64,000 nucleotides of DNA. Origin: Chryseosolibacter sp040902445. Its GTDB lineage: Bacteria; Bacteroidota; Bacteroidia; Cytophagales; Cyclobacteriaceae. The translations under genes and the position numbers were made by a program. Positions within the stretch are counted from its first letter, which is position 1, and each line of letters starts with the position of its first letter. Of the stretch, positions 26,035 through 34,221 are shown piece by piece. Below the pieces are notes generated by a model, which saw only the letters and a list, made by a program, of their open reading frames with translations, ran no database searches and had not been told where the DNA came from. The stretch covers positions 1 through 64,000 of the forward strand of contig JBBDXJ010000302.1 in assembly GCA_040902445.1 (NCBI GenBank), given 5' to 3'.

Positions 26035-27192
26035 GTGAAAAAGCCAATCGAAAACACGCCCAATTCAAGAAGGGAATTTGCCCGCAAGATCACAGCCGGC
26101 ATTGCCGGTGCCAGTTTGGTGGGTGCTACATCACCCGCTGAAAGCGCAGTGCCCGCTCCTGCGAAGCCTAAGAAAAACCTGCTGCAACACGTAGGAGCCG
26201 ACTACCATGTGGTGATGGCTGATCCATCCATGGGCTGGAATGAAAAACAAAAGTATTGGACGACAAAGAAAAACTTCGAATACCACGAACGTTGTGGAGT
26301 ACGTCACTTCACCAACATCATGAGCGGCGTGTGGAACGCTGATGACATGAAACGATGGAAAGATGATTGCGACAAGGACGGCAAAGTGTGGGAAGCGATC
26401 CGGATGGATTCGTCGTACATATTCGCAAAAGCACGTCCGGATCAGGAGAAAAAACTGGCTGAGGTAGCCGACAACATCCGCAAGGCATCGGCCGTTGGTG
26501 TGAAAGTTATAACGATGCACTGGACGTTGATTCCGATTCGCCGCAACGGGCACACAGACGGTCGCGGTGGTTCAAGCTATCATTCTTTCAGACTGGAAGA
26601 CAACTGGAAAGATCTTCCCGTTGAAAAATACGGTGTGGTGAAGTATGATGAATACTGGGACCGCATCACTTACTTTCTGAAAAACATTATCCCAGTCTGT
26701 GTGCAGCATGATGTGAGGTTGGGCGTCCATCCTTACGATCCCCCAGGACTGCCACGCGGCTACCAGGGAGTAGACACATGGGATTGTGCGCCGACTTCTG
26801 TTTTTGATTCATTGAAGAAGTACGAAGCGATTGTCGACAGTCCTTACAACGGGTTCCAGCTTTGCCTGGGTACAGTGATGGAAGGATTAAAGAACCCGAA
26901 GACTGAGCTGCTGCCGATCGTGAAGTACTTCGCTGAGAAGGGAAAGATCTACCAGATCCATATGCGGAACATCAAGGGCGGTCTGGGCAATTTCGAAGAA
27001 GTCTACATCGACGAAGGGGAAGCGAACTTCATTGAAGTGATCCGCATCCTTCGCGACGCGAATTATTCATGGTCCATTTGTCCTGATCATTGTCCGACAC
27101 ACCCCGACGACCCCGGAGGATTGCAGGCTTTCGCCCAGGCTTTTGGTTATATTAAGGGATTGATCGACGCGGCGAACGCTGAGGTAGCGTAG
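26035..27192 (+). CDS. Exported UxuA-like (mannonate dehydratase family) TIM-barrel protein
   Basis: A TIM barrel related to mannonate dehydratase/xylose-isomerase-like proteins. UxuA dehydrates D-mannonate to 2-dehydro-3-deoxygluconate, but this member is exported, so the true substrate is uncertain. Motifs are HYHVVMADPS-like YHVVMADPSMGWNEKQ, GVKVITMHWT, LGVHPYDPPGLPRGYQG and the late IYQIHMRNIKGGLGNFEE, which line up with UxuA metal-binding positions (His and Asp/Glu). A twin-arginine-like signal, SRREFARKITAGIAGAS, follows a GTG at 26035. An ATG at 25918 is in frame, but its extra 39 residues look like read-through of preceding junk sequence. It is the first gene of a tight three-gene operon (1-bp gap to the next gene). 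Confidence 0.8.
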   Translation: MKKPIENTPNSRREFARKITAGIAGASLVGATSPAESAVPAPAKPKKNLLQHVGADYHVVMADPSMGWNEKQKYWTTKKNFEYHERCGVRHFTNIMSGVWNADDMKRWKDDCDKDGKVWEAIRMDSSYIFAKARPDQEKKLAEVADNIRKASAVGVKVITMHWTLIPIRRNGHTDGRGGSSYHSFRLEDNWKDLPVEKYGVVKYDEYWDRITYFLKNIIPVCVQHDVRLGVHPYDPPGLPRGYQGVDTWDCAPTSVFDSLKKYEAIVDSPYNGFQLCLGTVMEGLKNPKTELLPIVKYFAEKGKIYQIHMRNIKGGLGNFEEVYIDEGEANFIEVIRILRDANYSWSICPDHCPTHPDDPGGLQAFAQAFGYIKGLIDAANAEVA

Positions 27193-27193
27193 C

Positions 27194-28276
27194 ATGAAAA
27201 TAACTAAGGTATTGTTCTTCCTGTGCTTCATCGGATACTCCCAATTGTCATTTCCACAGGCAGAGGTAGGAATCGAAAGAGAGCTTGAGATCAAAGCCAT
27301 TGCGGGGTTGAAATTCGATCTCTCGCGGATCATGGTGAAACCCGGTGAGCGCATCAGGCTCACACTGGCGAACGTCGACGAGATGGATCATAACCTCGTG
27401 ATCACGAAACCGGGAGCGCGACAGGAAGTAGTGGATGCATCACACAAGCTGGGAGTAAATGGTCCGAAGCAGAATTATATTCCGGTATCGGACAAAGTGT
27501 TGTGGTCGGTTCGCATCGTAACACCAGGCCAATCGGCATACATTATTTTTCAGGCACCGACGAAAGAAGATGTGTACCCTTACGTTTGCACGTTTCCCGG
27601 GCACGGACTCGTGATGTACGGTGCCATGTATGTGACGACAAAAGATCTTCCTCCCCTGGAAGAAGATCCCAATGTACCACCCGTCGACATGGAACATCAT
27701 CATGCTGTGGCAGACTTGCATCCTTACAAAACGACACCTCCATATTTATACAGGATATTCATGCCCGACGCAGGACCTGCGGCAATTGCTGTGAGCCTGC
27801 CGAACCAGTTGTCGTATTGCTGGGACGCGGGATCGTGTCGGCTGCGTTATGCATGGCAGGGAGAATTCCTCGATCCAAAGAATTACTTCGATAAGAAAGC
27901 AGAGAAGTATGCGAAGATCCCGGGTACTATCTTCTACCGCGACAAGACAACATATCCGTTAAAATTCTCTGTCGACAAAAATCCCGTTGTCGACTTCAAG
28001 GGATACAAGCTGATAGACCGCTATCCGGAATTTCATTATACCATTGATGGCAGTGATGTATATGAACTGATCAAACCGAAAGAAGATGGCAGCGGGCTCA
28101 TTCGTTCGTTCAAAGTGCCGGAAGCGACGCAGCCACTGTACTTTGTTTTTGACAACAGTGATGGCGCTGAGTATACGACTTCAAAAGGAAAGATCAATGG
28201 TAATCAAATCCATCTGACTGCCGACGATGCGCATGAGTTTGTTATTGTTATGACCAGTAAAGAAACAGCGAAATGA
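27194..28276 (+). CDS. Cupredoxin (plastocyanin/azurin-like) protein with a C-terminal uncharacterised domain
   Basis: After a signal peptide (VLFFLCFIGYSQLSFPQ) comes a type-1 copper domain. It has MDHNLVI, supplying the first His, and YVCTFPGHGLVMYG, supplying Cys, His and Met at the C-x4-H-x3-M spacing. The domain spans about residues 30-150. The rest (about 200 aa, starting HHAVADLHPYKTTPPYLYRI) resembles the family found next to heme/PVC-type dehydrogenases in Planctomycetes and Bacteroidota; I cannot assign a function. Its stop overlaps the next start by 4 bp. It is probably an electron carrier for a periplasmic oxidoreductase encoded beside it (inference). Confidence 0.85.
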   Translation: MKITKVLFFLCFIGYSQLSFPQAEVGIERELEIKAIAGLKFDLSRIMVKPGERIRLTLANVDEMDHNLVITKPGARQEVVDASHKLGVNGPKQNYIPVSDKVLWSVRIVTPGQSAYIIFQAPTKEDVYPYVCTFPGHGLVMYGAMYVTTKDLPPLEEDPNVPPVDMEHHHAVADLHPYKTTPPYLYRIFMPDAGPAAIAVSLPNQLSYCWDAGSCRLRYAWQGEFLDPKNYFDKKAEKYAKIPGTIFYRDKTTYPLKFSVDKNPVVDFKGYKLIDRYPEFHYTIDGSDVYELIKPKEDGSGLIRSFKVPEATQPLYFVFDNSDGAEYTTSKGKINGNQIHLTADDAHEFVIVMTSKETAK

Positions 28277-29787
28277 AAAAGCTTGGTAAATGGATGATCC
28301 TTGCTATGCTCGTGACCAGCTGTGAAAAGACATCAGAATATCCGGACGCGAAAGTTCCATACATGGTGGAGACAATTCAAATGCCCCCGGGGCTGCATGC
28401 CGAGACTGGTGGCATTGCATTCTTACCGGATGGACGACTCATTGCCTGTTTCCTTCGCGGAGAGGTGATGATCTACAATCCTGAAACGAAAGAGTGGAAA
28501 CTTTTTGCAGAGGGATTACACGAGCCGCTGGGTGTGTTGCCGGTAAGTGAATCGGAAATCCTCGTAATGCAAAAACCGGAGTTGACCAGACTGAAAGACA
28601 CGGACCGTGACGGACAGGCTGACGTGTATGAAACAGCTACCGATGATTTCGGAATGGTAGGCAACTACCACGAGTGGACATACGGACCGGTGAAAGACCG
28701 TGATGGCAATCTGGTCATCTCGTTTAACACAGCGTCAGAGTGGGGAATTATTATGGATGAAGTGCGTGGCATGCTCGACACGACACTCGTCCCGTTCAAA
28801 CCTAAACAAAAATTTGCGGCTGTGCCGTACCGTGGCTGGGTTGCGAAGCTGACACCTTCCGGTGAATTCATTCCTTATGCTTATGGATTTCGTTCCCCGA
28901 GCGGACTGCTCATCACACCCGACCATTCATTGTTCGTTGCCGACAACCAGGGCGACTGGGTGGGAACAAGCACACTATTTAAAGTTGAGCAAAATAAATT
29001 CTATGGACATCCTGCCAGCATGATCTGGGTTCCTGGATGGAACAAAGGAGATCCGTCACAACTTCCTGTTGAGGAACTGAACGCTGAGCGCCAACGCGCT
29101 GTGGTACAGTTTCCACACGGTATTATGGCTGCCTCACCGACGCAACCGGTGTTCGACAATACTGAGGGAGCTTTCGGTCCGTTCACCGGACAAATCCTTG
29201 TCGGGGAAATGAACCAGGAGCGGATCATCCGCGTGATGCTGGAGGAAGTAGACGGCGTATGGCAGGGCGCGTGTATTCCATTCATCGATAAGCATGGACT
29301 GCGCAAAGGCAACAATCGTCTTGCGTTCTCACCTGACGGCAGCCTGTATGTAGGCCAGGTACAGCATGGCTTTGTCGGCGACACAGGAATTCAACGGATC
29401 GTTTTCACCGGCAAAGACCCGGTGGACATTTACAGCATGAACATCACTGACGAAGGTTTCGATCTGCACTTCACTCAACCGATGGACGCAACGATCTTGG
29501 GTGATACTTCCAACTACCACTTCCGACACTATTATTATGAGTACCACCTTAGGTACGGTTCCGACCAGTTCGATGTACAAAAAGTAAGTGTAAAATACAT
29601 CGAGGTCAGTGATGACGGAAAAACGGCCTCCTTGAAACTGGAGAACTTGAAGCCGGGTTACATTTATGAGTTGACGGTGGGTGAGTTGAAGTCGGAAGAG
29701 GGCGAGGTGTTGGAGAATAGATTGGTTTGTTATACGGTAAATTCACTCCGGTCGGGGCGGAGTGGTACACCCTCTCTGGCCTATTAA
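28273..29787 (+). CDS. Sorbosone dehydrogenase/PVC-type dehydrogenase-like beta-propeller lipoprotein
   Basis: Lipoprotein signal MKKLGKWMILAMLVTSC (Cys 17). The mature part is a beta-propeller of the glucose/sorbosone dehydrogenase type, with GGIAFLPDGRLIACFLRGEV, EPLGVLPVSESEILVMQK, a Ca-binding-like loop DTDRDGQADVYE, RSPSGLLITPDHSLFVADNQ and NNRLAFSPDGSLYVGQVQHG. A C-terminal Ig-like segment follows. There is no CxxCH heme motif, unlike PVC heme-domain relatives, so electrons may pass to the cupredoxin encoded immediately upstream (ATGA overlap). At 504 aa it is close to family size. The last ~12 residues read into sequence rich in Ser/Gly and may be drifted. Confidence 0.8.
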   Translation: MKKLGKWMILAMLVTSCEKTSEYPDAKVPYMVETIQMPPGLHAETGGIAFLPDGRLIACFLRGEVMIYNPETKEWKLFAEGLHEPLGVLPVSESEILVMQKPELTRLKDTDRDGQADVYETATDDFGMVGNYHEWTYGPVKDRDGNLVISFNTASEWGIIMDEVRGMLDTTLVPFKPKQKFAAVPYRGWVAKLTPSGEFIPYAYGFRSPSGLLITPDHSLFVADNQGDWVGTSTLFKVEQNKFYGHPASMIWVPGWNKGDPSQLPVEELNAERQRAVVQFPHGIMAASPTQPVFDNTEGAFGPFTGQILVGEMNQERIIRVMLEEVDGVWQGACIPFIDKHGLRKGNNRLAFSPDGSLYVGQVQHGFVGDTGIQRIVFTGKDPVDIYSMNITDEGFDLHFTQPMDATILGDTSNYHFRHYYYEYHLRYGSDQFDVQKVSVKYIEVSDDGKTASLKLENLKPGYIYELTVGELKSEEGEVLENRLVCYTVNSLRSGRSGTPSLAY

Positions 29788-29804
29788 TTTAGATATTACT
29801 CCAA

Positions 29805-29880
29805 TACCCATATTCAGATGAGGACGTGAAGAAGATGTTGATTTTCCTTATACATTTTCTGAGCTGTCAATAGCGGACTC
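29805..29880 (+). pseudogene. Small-ORF family remnant, copy 3
   Basis: TATTCAGATGAGGACGTGAA gives YSDEDVKKM, then degenerates by a frameshift and stops. It is the nucleotide homologue of 23820-23900 and directly precedes the DUF5005-like gene as it does there. Confidence 0.5.
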
Positions 29881-29955
29881 GGAAATAAAAACCGATGTGA
29901 AAAGTTTTCATTTACTTTGTTCTACTTTGTTCCTCTAGCCAAACCATTCCAGACG

Positions 29956-31146
29956 ATGCGGAGTACACACTTTTGCTTTGTGTTTACCGGTTTTCTTTTT
30001 ATTTCCTGTGCGGTAAAAAAAGAAACGCAGGAAACACCAGAGACGCCATCATACCGGGTAGAACGGGCCGAAGAATGGACGGCATTGTTTAACCGTACTC
30101 AGGGTTGGTTCGGAGGAGATGGAATTTTTGCTATTCCGTTTTCGGGTGTGGATAATGGAAGCTCCGCGCCAGGGGATAGTATCCTGTTCCTTTTCAGCGA
30201 TACCATGGTAGGAGAAATTGATGACGGACGATTAAAGCCTGGCTATGTTATGATCAATAATTCCTGTATGATATTAGACGGTGAGGAACCTGAAAATGAT
30301 CGGACCAGGTTTCTGGTGAATTCTGATAAGGATGGGAAACCAGCCACGCTTTTTGTACCTAACGCGGTTACAACGCAGGCAGGAGATTATTATTGGCTAG
30401 GGGATGGATTTGTCAACTCTGCTCATGATAGCAGCCTTTGCATTTTTGCTTATCGAATTCGAAACACAAATGACAATTCAGTTTTCCCTTTCCGGGAAGT
30501 AGGCAATGACCTTATCATTATTCCTCGTGGAAGTAAGTACCCGTTTTCGAATCACCACCAGCTACAATTGCCGTTCTCGGGCAGTGATTCGCTGACAACC
30601 TCATTCGGTGTTGGTGTATTTGCTAATACTGAAGCAGCACGCGTACAGGATCCGGACGGTTTTATATATATCTATGGAGTCCGCGGGCGCTCGAAACAGC
30701 TTGTGGCAGCGAGAGTAAAATCAGATTCTTTGGAAAATTTCACAGCATGGAAATTCCACTACGGAAACAGTACATGGTCTTCTGCAAGCGATGCAGCAAC
30801 ACCGATTGCAGATAGTGTATCAAACGAGCTCAGCGTGACACAAATTTATAAGGGTCAATATGCATTAATCTACCAGCTTGCGGGTCTGATGCCTACGATC
30901 TATATGCAAATCGGTCCAACTCCGGTGGGCCCCTTTGGACCACGTCAAAAAGTATGGAGCACGAGTGATGACATAAAAGAAGCGGATTTGTTTGCCTACA
31001 ACGCCAAGGCTCATCCAGCCATTTCAAAGCCGGGCGAATTACTAGTCAGCTATAATGTTAACAGCTTTAAGTTTTTACAGCAGATCGAAAAGATACCTAA
31101 CTTATATCGCCCGCGGTTTGTGCGTATCGTCTTTCATCAAAAGTGA
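29956..31146 (+). CDS. DUF5005-like secreted lipoprotein
   Basis: Resembles the DUF5005/DUF4185 group of Bacteroidota, five-bladed-propeller-like proteins of unproven function often near glycan-degradation genes. The start at ATG 29956 gives a lipoprotein signal (MRSTHFCFVFTGFLFISC, Cys 18). The longer frame from 29917 adds 13 residues that are also present in the decayed duplicate but are not signal-like. Blocks seen are TQGWFGGDGIFAIPFSGVDN, ILFLFSDTMVGEID, GYVMINNSCMILDG, FVPNAV, YYWLGDGFV and DPDGFIYIYGVRGRSKQLVA. Propeller-type phrases recur near the end (ISKPGELLVSYNVNS). Its 5' region and the sequence before it are duplicated at 23.8-24.07 kb. Confidence 0.75.
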   Translation: MRSTHFCFVFTGFLFISCAVKKETQETPETPSYRVERAEEWTALFNRTQGWFGGDGIFAIPFSGVDNGSSAPGDSILFLFSDTMVGEIDDGRLKPGYVMINNSCMILDGEEPENDRTRFLVNSDKDGKPATLFVPNAVTTQAGDYYWLGDGFVNSAHDSSLCIFAYRIRNTNDNSVFPFREVGNDLIIIPRGSKYPFSNHHQLQLPFSGSDSLTTSFGVGVFANTEAARVQDPDGFIYIYGVRGRSKQLVAARVKSDSLENFTAWKFHYGNSTWSSASDAATPIADSVSNELSVTQIYKGQYALIYQLAGLMPTIYMQIGPTPVGPFGPRQKVWSTSDDIKEADLFAYNAKAHPAISKPGELLVSYNVNSFKFLQQIEKIPNLYRPRFVRIVFHQK

Positions 31147-31220
31147 TCCTGTCCTAAGCAGTATAATGGAAATATGTCTACAACTTTTATCTGAAAGTAC
31201 CGAATCCGTCAGCTCAGGTT

Positions 31221-32060
31221 TTGTGTTTAAAATTTAATAGTCGGAGACTCTCATATCCCGGCTACAGTGAAATGCTAACCGGATTTGTTGACCGGCGTAT
31301 CAGGTCAAACGATCCGATCGAAAATCCAAATTACACCGTGTTGGAATTTATTCACCGGCAACCAGGATTCGAAAACAAGGTAGCTGCCTTTGCAACATGG
31401 GAAGTTTTCCCTTTTATTCTGCGTGAAGAGACGTCGGCAATTCCCGTTTACGTCGCAAACGAATTAATAAAGTCGGCGATTCCTGTAAGCATTCCTGGTG
31501 ATGAGGAACCAGGAGTTCATGATTATTCTACAATCGGCGATAGCGTCACTTTTTATTCCGCGTTGTCGTTTCTAAAAAGCCGAATGCCAAGGGTATTGTT
31601 TATCGGCTTTGATGGAACGGATCATCAGGCGCATGTCGGGGACTATGGGAAATACCTCTCCGCTGCCCATCATGCGGACGAAATGATATCACGGTTATGG
31701 ACATGGTTGCAATCTCAGCTCAGTTACAAGGATCAGACAGCGCTCGTTGTTACAACCGATCATGGAAGGGGAAAAGGCCATCGTGGTAGCTGGAAAAATC
31801 ACGGACGTCTTGCGTTCGGGTCCGGGCAGGCATGGTTTGCCGTTATCGGCCCGGGAACGCGCGCCTACGGCGAAATGAAAAATGAAGCACGTTATTCCCT
31901 TGGCCAGGTTGCGAAAACCGCTGCCGCGGTACTGGGGCTTGACTACTACAATGTTAAGCCGGTCGGAGATGCGATTGAAACAATGTATGAGCCAGGATTA
32001 CCCGGCGCCTTTCCTTCAGAAAGGGCTAGCGGAAAATTGCAAACATTGTTACAGGAATAG
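31221..32060 (+). pseudogene. 5'-truncated alkaline-phosphatase-superfamily enzyme
   Basis: Recognisable from about 31236: RRLSYPGYSEMLTGFVDRRI, the block after the active-site Ser/Thr region in phosphatase/phosphodiesterase-like members. Then come FIGFDGTDHQAHVGDYGKYL, TTDHGRGKGHRGSWKNHGR and FAVIGPGTRAYGEM with the expected metal ligands (D/H). The N-terminal ~150 residues, including the signal peptide, nucleophile and first metal site, are absent, and the upstream sequence is unrelated. The ATG at 31221 is therefore fortuitous. At 279 aa it is well short of ~420 aa relatives. Confidence 0.75.
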
Positions 32061-32215
32061 TCTTTTGGTAATTTGATAAGCAACCCAAAGATTTCTATGG
32101 AGTCGAAGGAAACCTGTGGGTACAGGTACAAACACGTTTTAAAGATTGAGTCGGCATAATTTATACGGTGTTGGAGCACAATTTATTTTGCCAACCAGCC
32201 TGACGTATTAAGTAT

Positions 32216-32410
32216 TTGATAGTACAACCTGATCCACGTAACCTTTTTTTACGCAGTTTCAGGCACCTGGCTGGAAACACCATAGCGGTTGAAACCAATG
32301 CTCCTTCAAGTGTGAATATGGGACTTACTAAATCACTTAGCAAACCGGGACAATATATTCTGTCACTCGTCAATACCACTTCCGGGCCGGTTGACCTATT
32401 CGCGAACTGA
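32216..32410 (+). pseudogene. C-terminal remnant of a glycoside-hydrolase-like protein
   Basis: The frame reads HLAGNTIAVETNAPSSVNMG, then YILSLVNTTSGPVDL. The pattern (V-x-APSSV ... YxLxLVNxTSG) resembles the C-terminal beta-sandwich found at the end of several GH families (beta-galactosidase- or fucosidase-like). Nothing upstream belongs to it. The family assignment is weak. Confidence 0.4.
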
Positions 32411-32576
32411 TTCCTCCTTCCTTGCCTGGTTATTTTTGCTACAAATTTCAGATAGATATCCGTATCTTCAGTGATTACTTTTTTCAAAACTGCTCCGGGC
32501 TCAATATGTCTGATCCCTTGCGGGACTGGGAATATTCCGATCCGGCAGCGACCAGTTTTTAGTCTAATTAAGCCAC

Positions 32577-34127
32577 ATGGATATGAAACAAAAGGACAAA
32601 CATTCAATGGAAGCCGGCCTGACAGTCATCCGCAATTCACGGCGGGAGTTCCTGAAAAACAGCGCAGCCCTTGCAACGCTTGCGACCACGGGTCCACTGG
32701 CGGGATTTTCGGAGTTGCATGCGCAGAGACCTACGGCCGCCAGCATGATCAACGGCATTCAAGTTGGGGCGGTTTCTTTTGTAGATGAAGGAGTCGAAAA
32801 AGTGCTTGATACCCTGCAAAAGCGCGGAGGGGTGAATACCATATTTCTAACCACCTTCACGTACGGACGGGGTCTATCCGGACGGCAAATTCCCGGACAT
32901 CCGTTTCCCGATCACGGGTCGCAGGAGTCGGACGACAAGACTTTTCACGGCGGAAATTACGCTACACCGCACGCCGGGTTTTATCAAAAAACAATTCTTA
33001 AAAAAACACGTGCTACCGAACATGGTAATCTGGACATCGTGGCTGCTGTATTGCCTGCGGCTAAGAAACGCGGTATGAAGGTTTTCTGTTCAGTTGAAGA
33101 TCAATGGCGATCTGATGTTCCTGGTGTAAACGAATGTGCTGAGATTGATCTGCAAGGCCGCAAGGCGCGCACACTATGTCTCTTCAAATCCGATGTTCGA
33201 GAATTCTGGACCGGCTTGGTTACCGACCTCTGCAAGTCCTACGATATCGACGGCATCCTTTTTTTCAACGAACGCAACGGCCCGCTGTTGACTGCGCTCG
33301 GAGCTAGTCACTTCCAAACTATCGATTCATCTCGCGTCACATGTTTCTGCGAAGACCATGAGCGCGCGGCGAGGGAGCATGGTATCAACTTTGACCGAGC
33401 AAAGGAAGGTTACCAGAAACTCGACCAGTTCGTGCAGGCCTCGCTCAAAGATCAGCGACCAAGTGATGGTTACTATGTTGAATTCCAGCGTCTGCTCGTG
33501 AAATATCCCGAAATCGTAGCGTATGACCAGCTGTTCGATTTTGCCAAACACCAGGTGCTCAAAGAGGTAAATGCATCGGTGAAAGCAGTTGACAAAAACT
33601 TGCAGGTTGGTTTTCACATAGAGCATGTGAATTCTTTCAATCCTTTCTTCCGCGCCACGCGCAGTTATGAAGAACTGGCAACCATGGCTGACTTTCTGAA
33701 AGTCGTGGCATACAATAATTGTGGCGGAGAACGTTACGCCAGGTTTATCCGCAATATTGGCTCGACTATCTTCCGCGATGTTCCGCAGGAAGAATTGTGG
33801 CGGTTCAATAACCACCTCCTGGGCTACGGCAAAGATGAAGCCTCACTCGATAACCTTCCCAAAGCCGGGCTTTCAGCGGATTACGTCTTCCGTGAAACTA
33901 AGCGCGCGATTGAAGGGGTAAAAGGAAAGATGCTCATCCTGCCTGGCATTGATATCGGCATTCCTACTGATACGGGCAGCCGCAAAGCTTCACCGGAAGA
34001 CACCTACGCAGCCACGCTCGCCGCTTATAAAGCCGGCGCGAATGGAGTCATTCTGTCGCGCAAGTACTCTGAAATGTCTCTGGCGAATCTGGACGCTGCA
34101 GGACGTGCAGTACGAGACGGTACTTAA
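32577..34127 (+). CDS. Exported TIM-barrel protein, putative glycoside hydrolase
   Basis: A twin-arginine-type signal SRREFLKNSAALATLATTG is followed by a TIM-barrel body. Seen are strand-like blocks VNTIFLTTFTYGRG, GMKVFCSVEDQWRSD, IDGILFFNERNGPL, DKNLQVGFHIEHVNSFNPFF, ADFLKVVAYNNCGGER and GKMLILPGIDIGIPTDT, then NGVILSRKYSEMS. This resembles uncharacterised GH10/GH-A-type barrel proteins in Bacteroidota and Verrucomicrobia PULs. Acidic residues at strand ends (E in FFNERNG, E in FHIEHVN) could be catalytic, but I cannot prove it. At 516 aa the domain is complete. It is followed after 94 bp by another carbohydrate-active gene. Confidence 0.65.
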   Translation: MDMKQKDKHSMEAGLTVIRNSRREFLKNSAALATLATTGPLAGFSELHAQRPTAASMINGIQVGAVSFVDEGVEKVLDTLQKRGGVNTIFLTTFTYGRGLSGRQIPGHPFPDHGSQESDDKTFHGGNYATPHAGFYQKTILKKTRATEHGNLDIVAAVLPAAKKRGMKVFCSVEDQWRSDVPGVNECAEIDLQGRKARTLCLFKSDVREFWTGLVTDLCKSYDIDGILFFNERNGPLLTALGASHFQTIDSSRVTCFCEDHERAAREHGINFDRAKEGYQKLDQFVQASLKDQRPSDGYYVEFQRLLVKYPEIVAYDQLFDFAKHQVLKEVNASVKAVDKNLQVGFHIEHVNSFNPFFRATRSYEELATMADFLKVVAYNNCGGERYARFIRNIGSTIFRDVPQEELWRFNNHLLGYGKDEASLDNLPKAGLSADYVFRETKRAIEGVKGKMLILPGIDIGIPTDTGSRKASPEDTYAATLAAYKAGANGVILSRKYSEMSLANLDAAGRAVRDGT

Positions 34128-34221
34128 AGTAAAGAGTTGAAGCAAGGTAGCCGTAAATTCTTTTTGTGCTGGCAATCCCATTTTCATAAACTGGATTTCC
34201 ATCCTATTAAATTATACTGTT

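Noticed and set aside
32161..32607. 148-aa minus-strand open frame
   Set aside because: Overlaps the glycoside-hydrolase-like remnant on the other strand and the start of the next gene; no motif and no start context.
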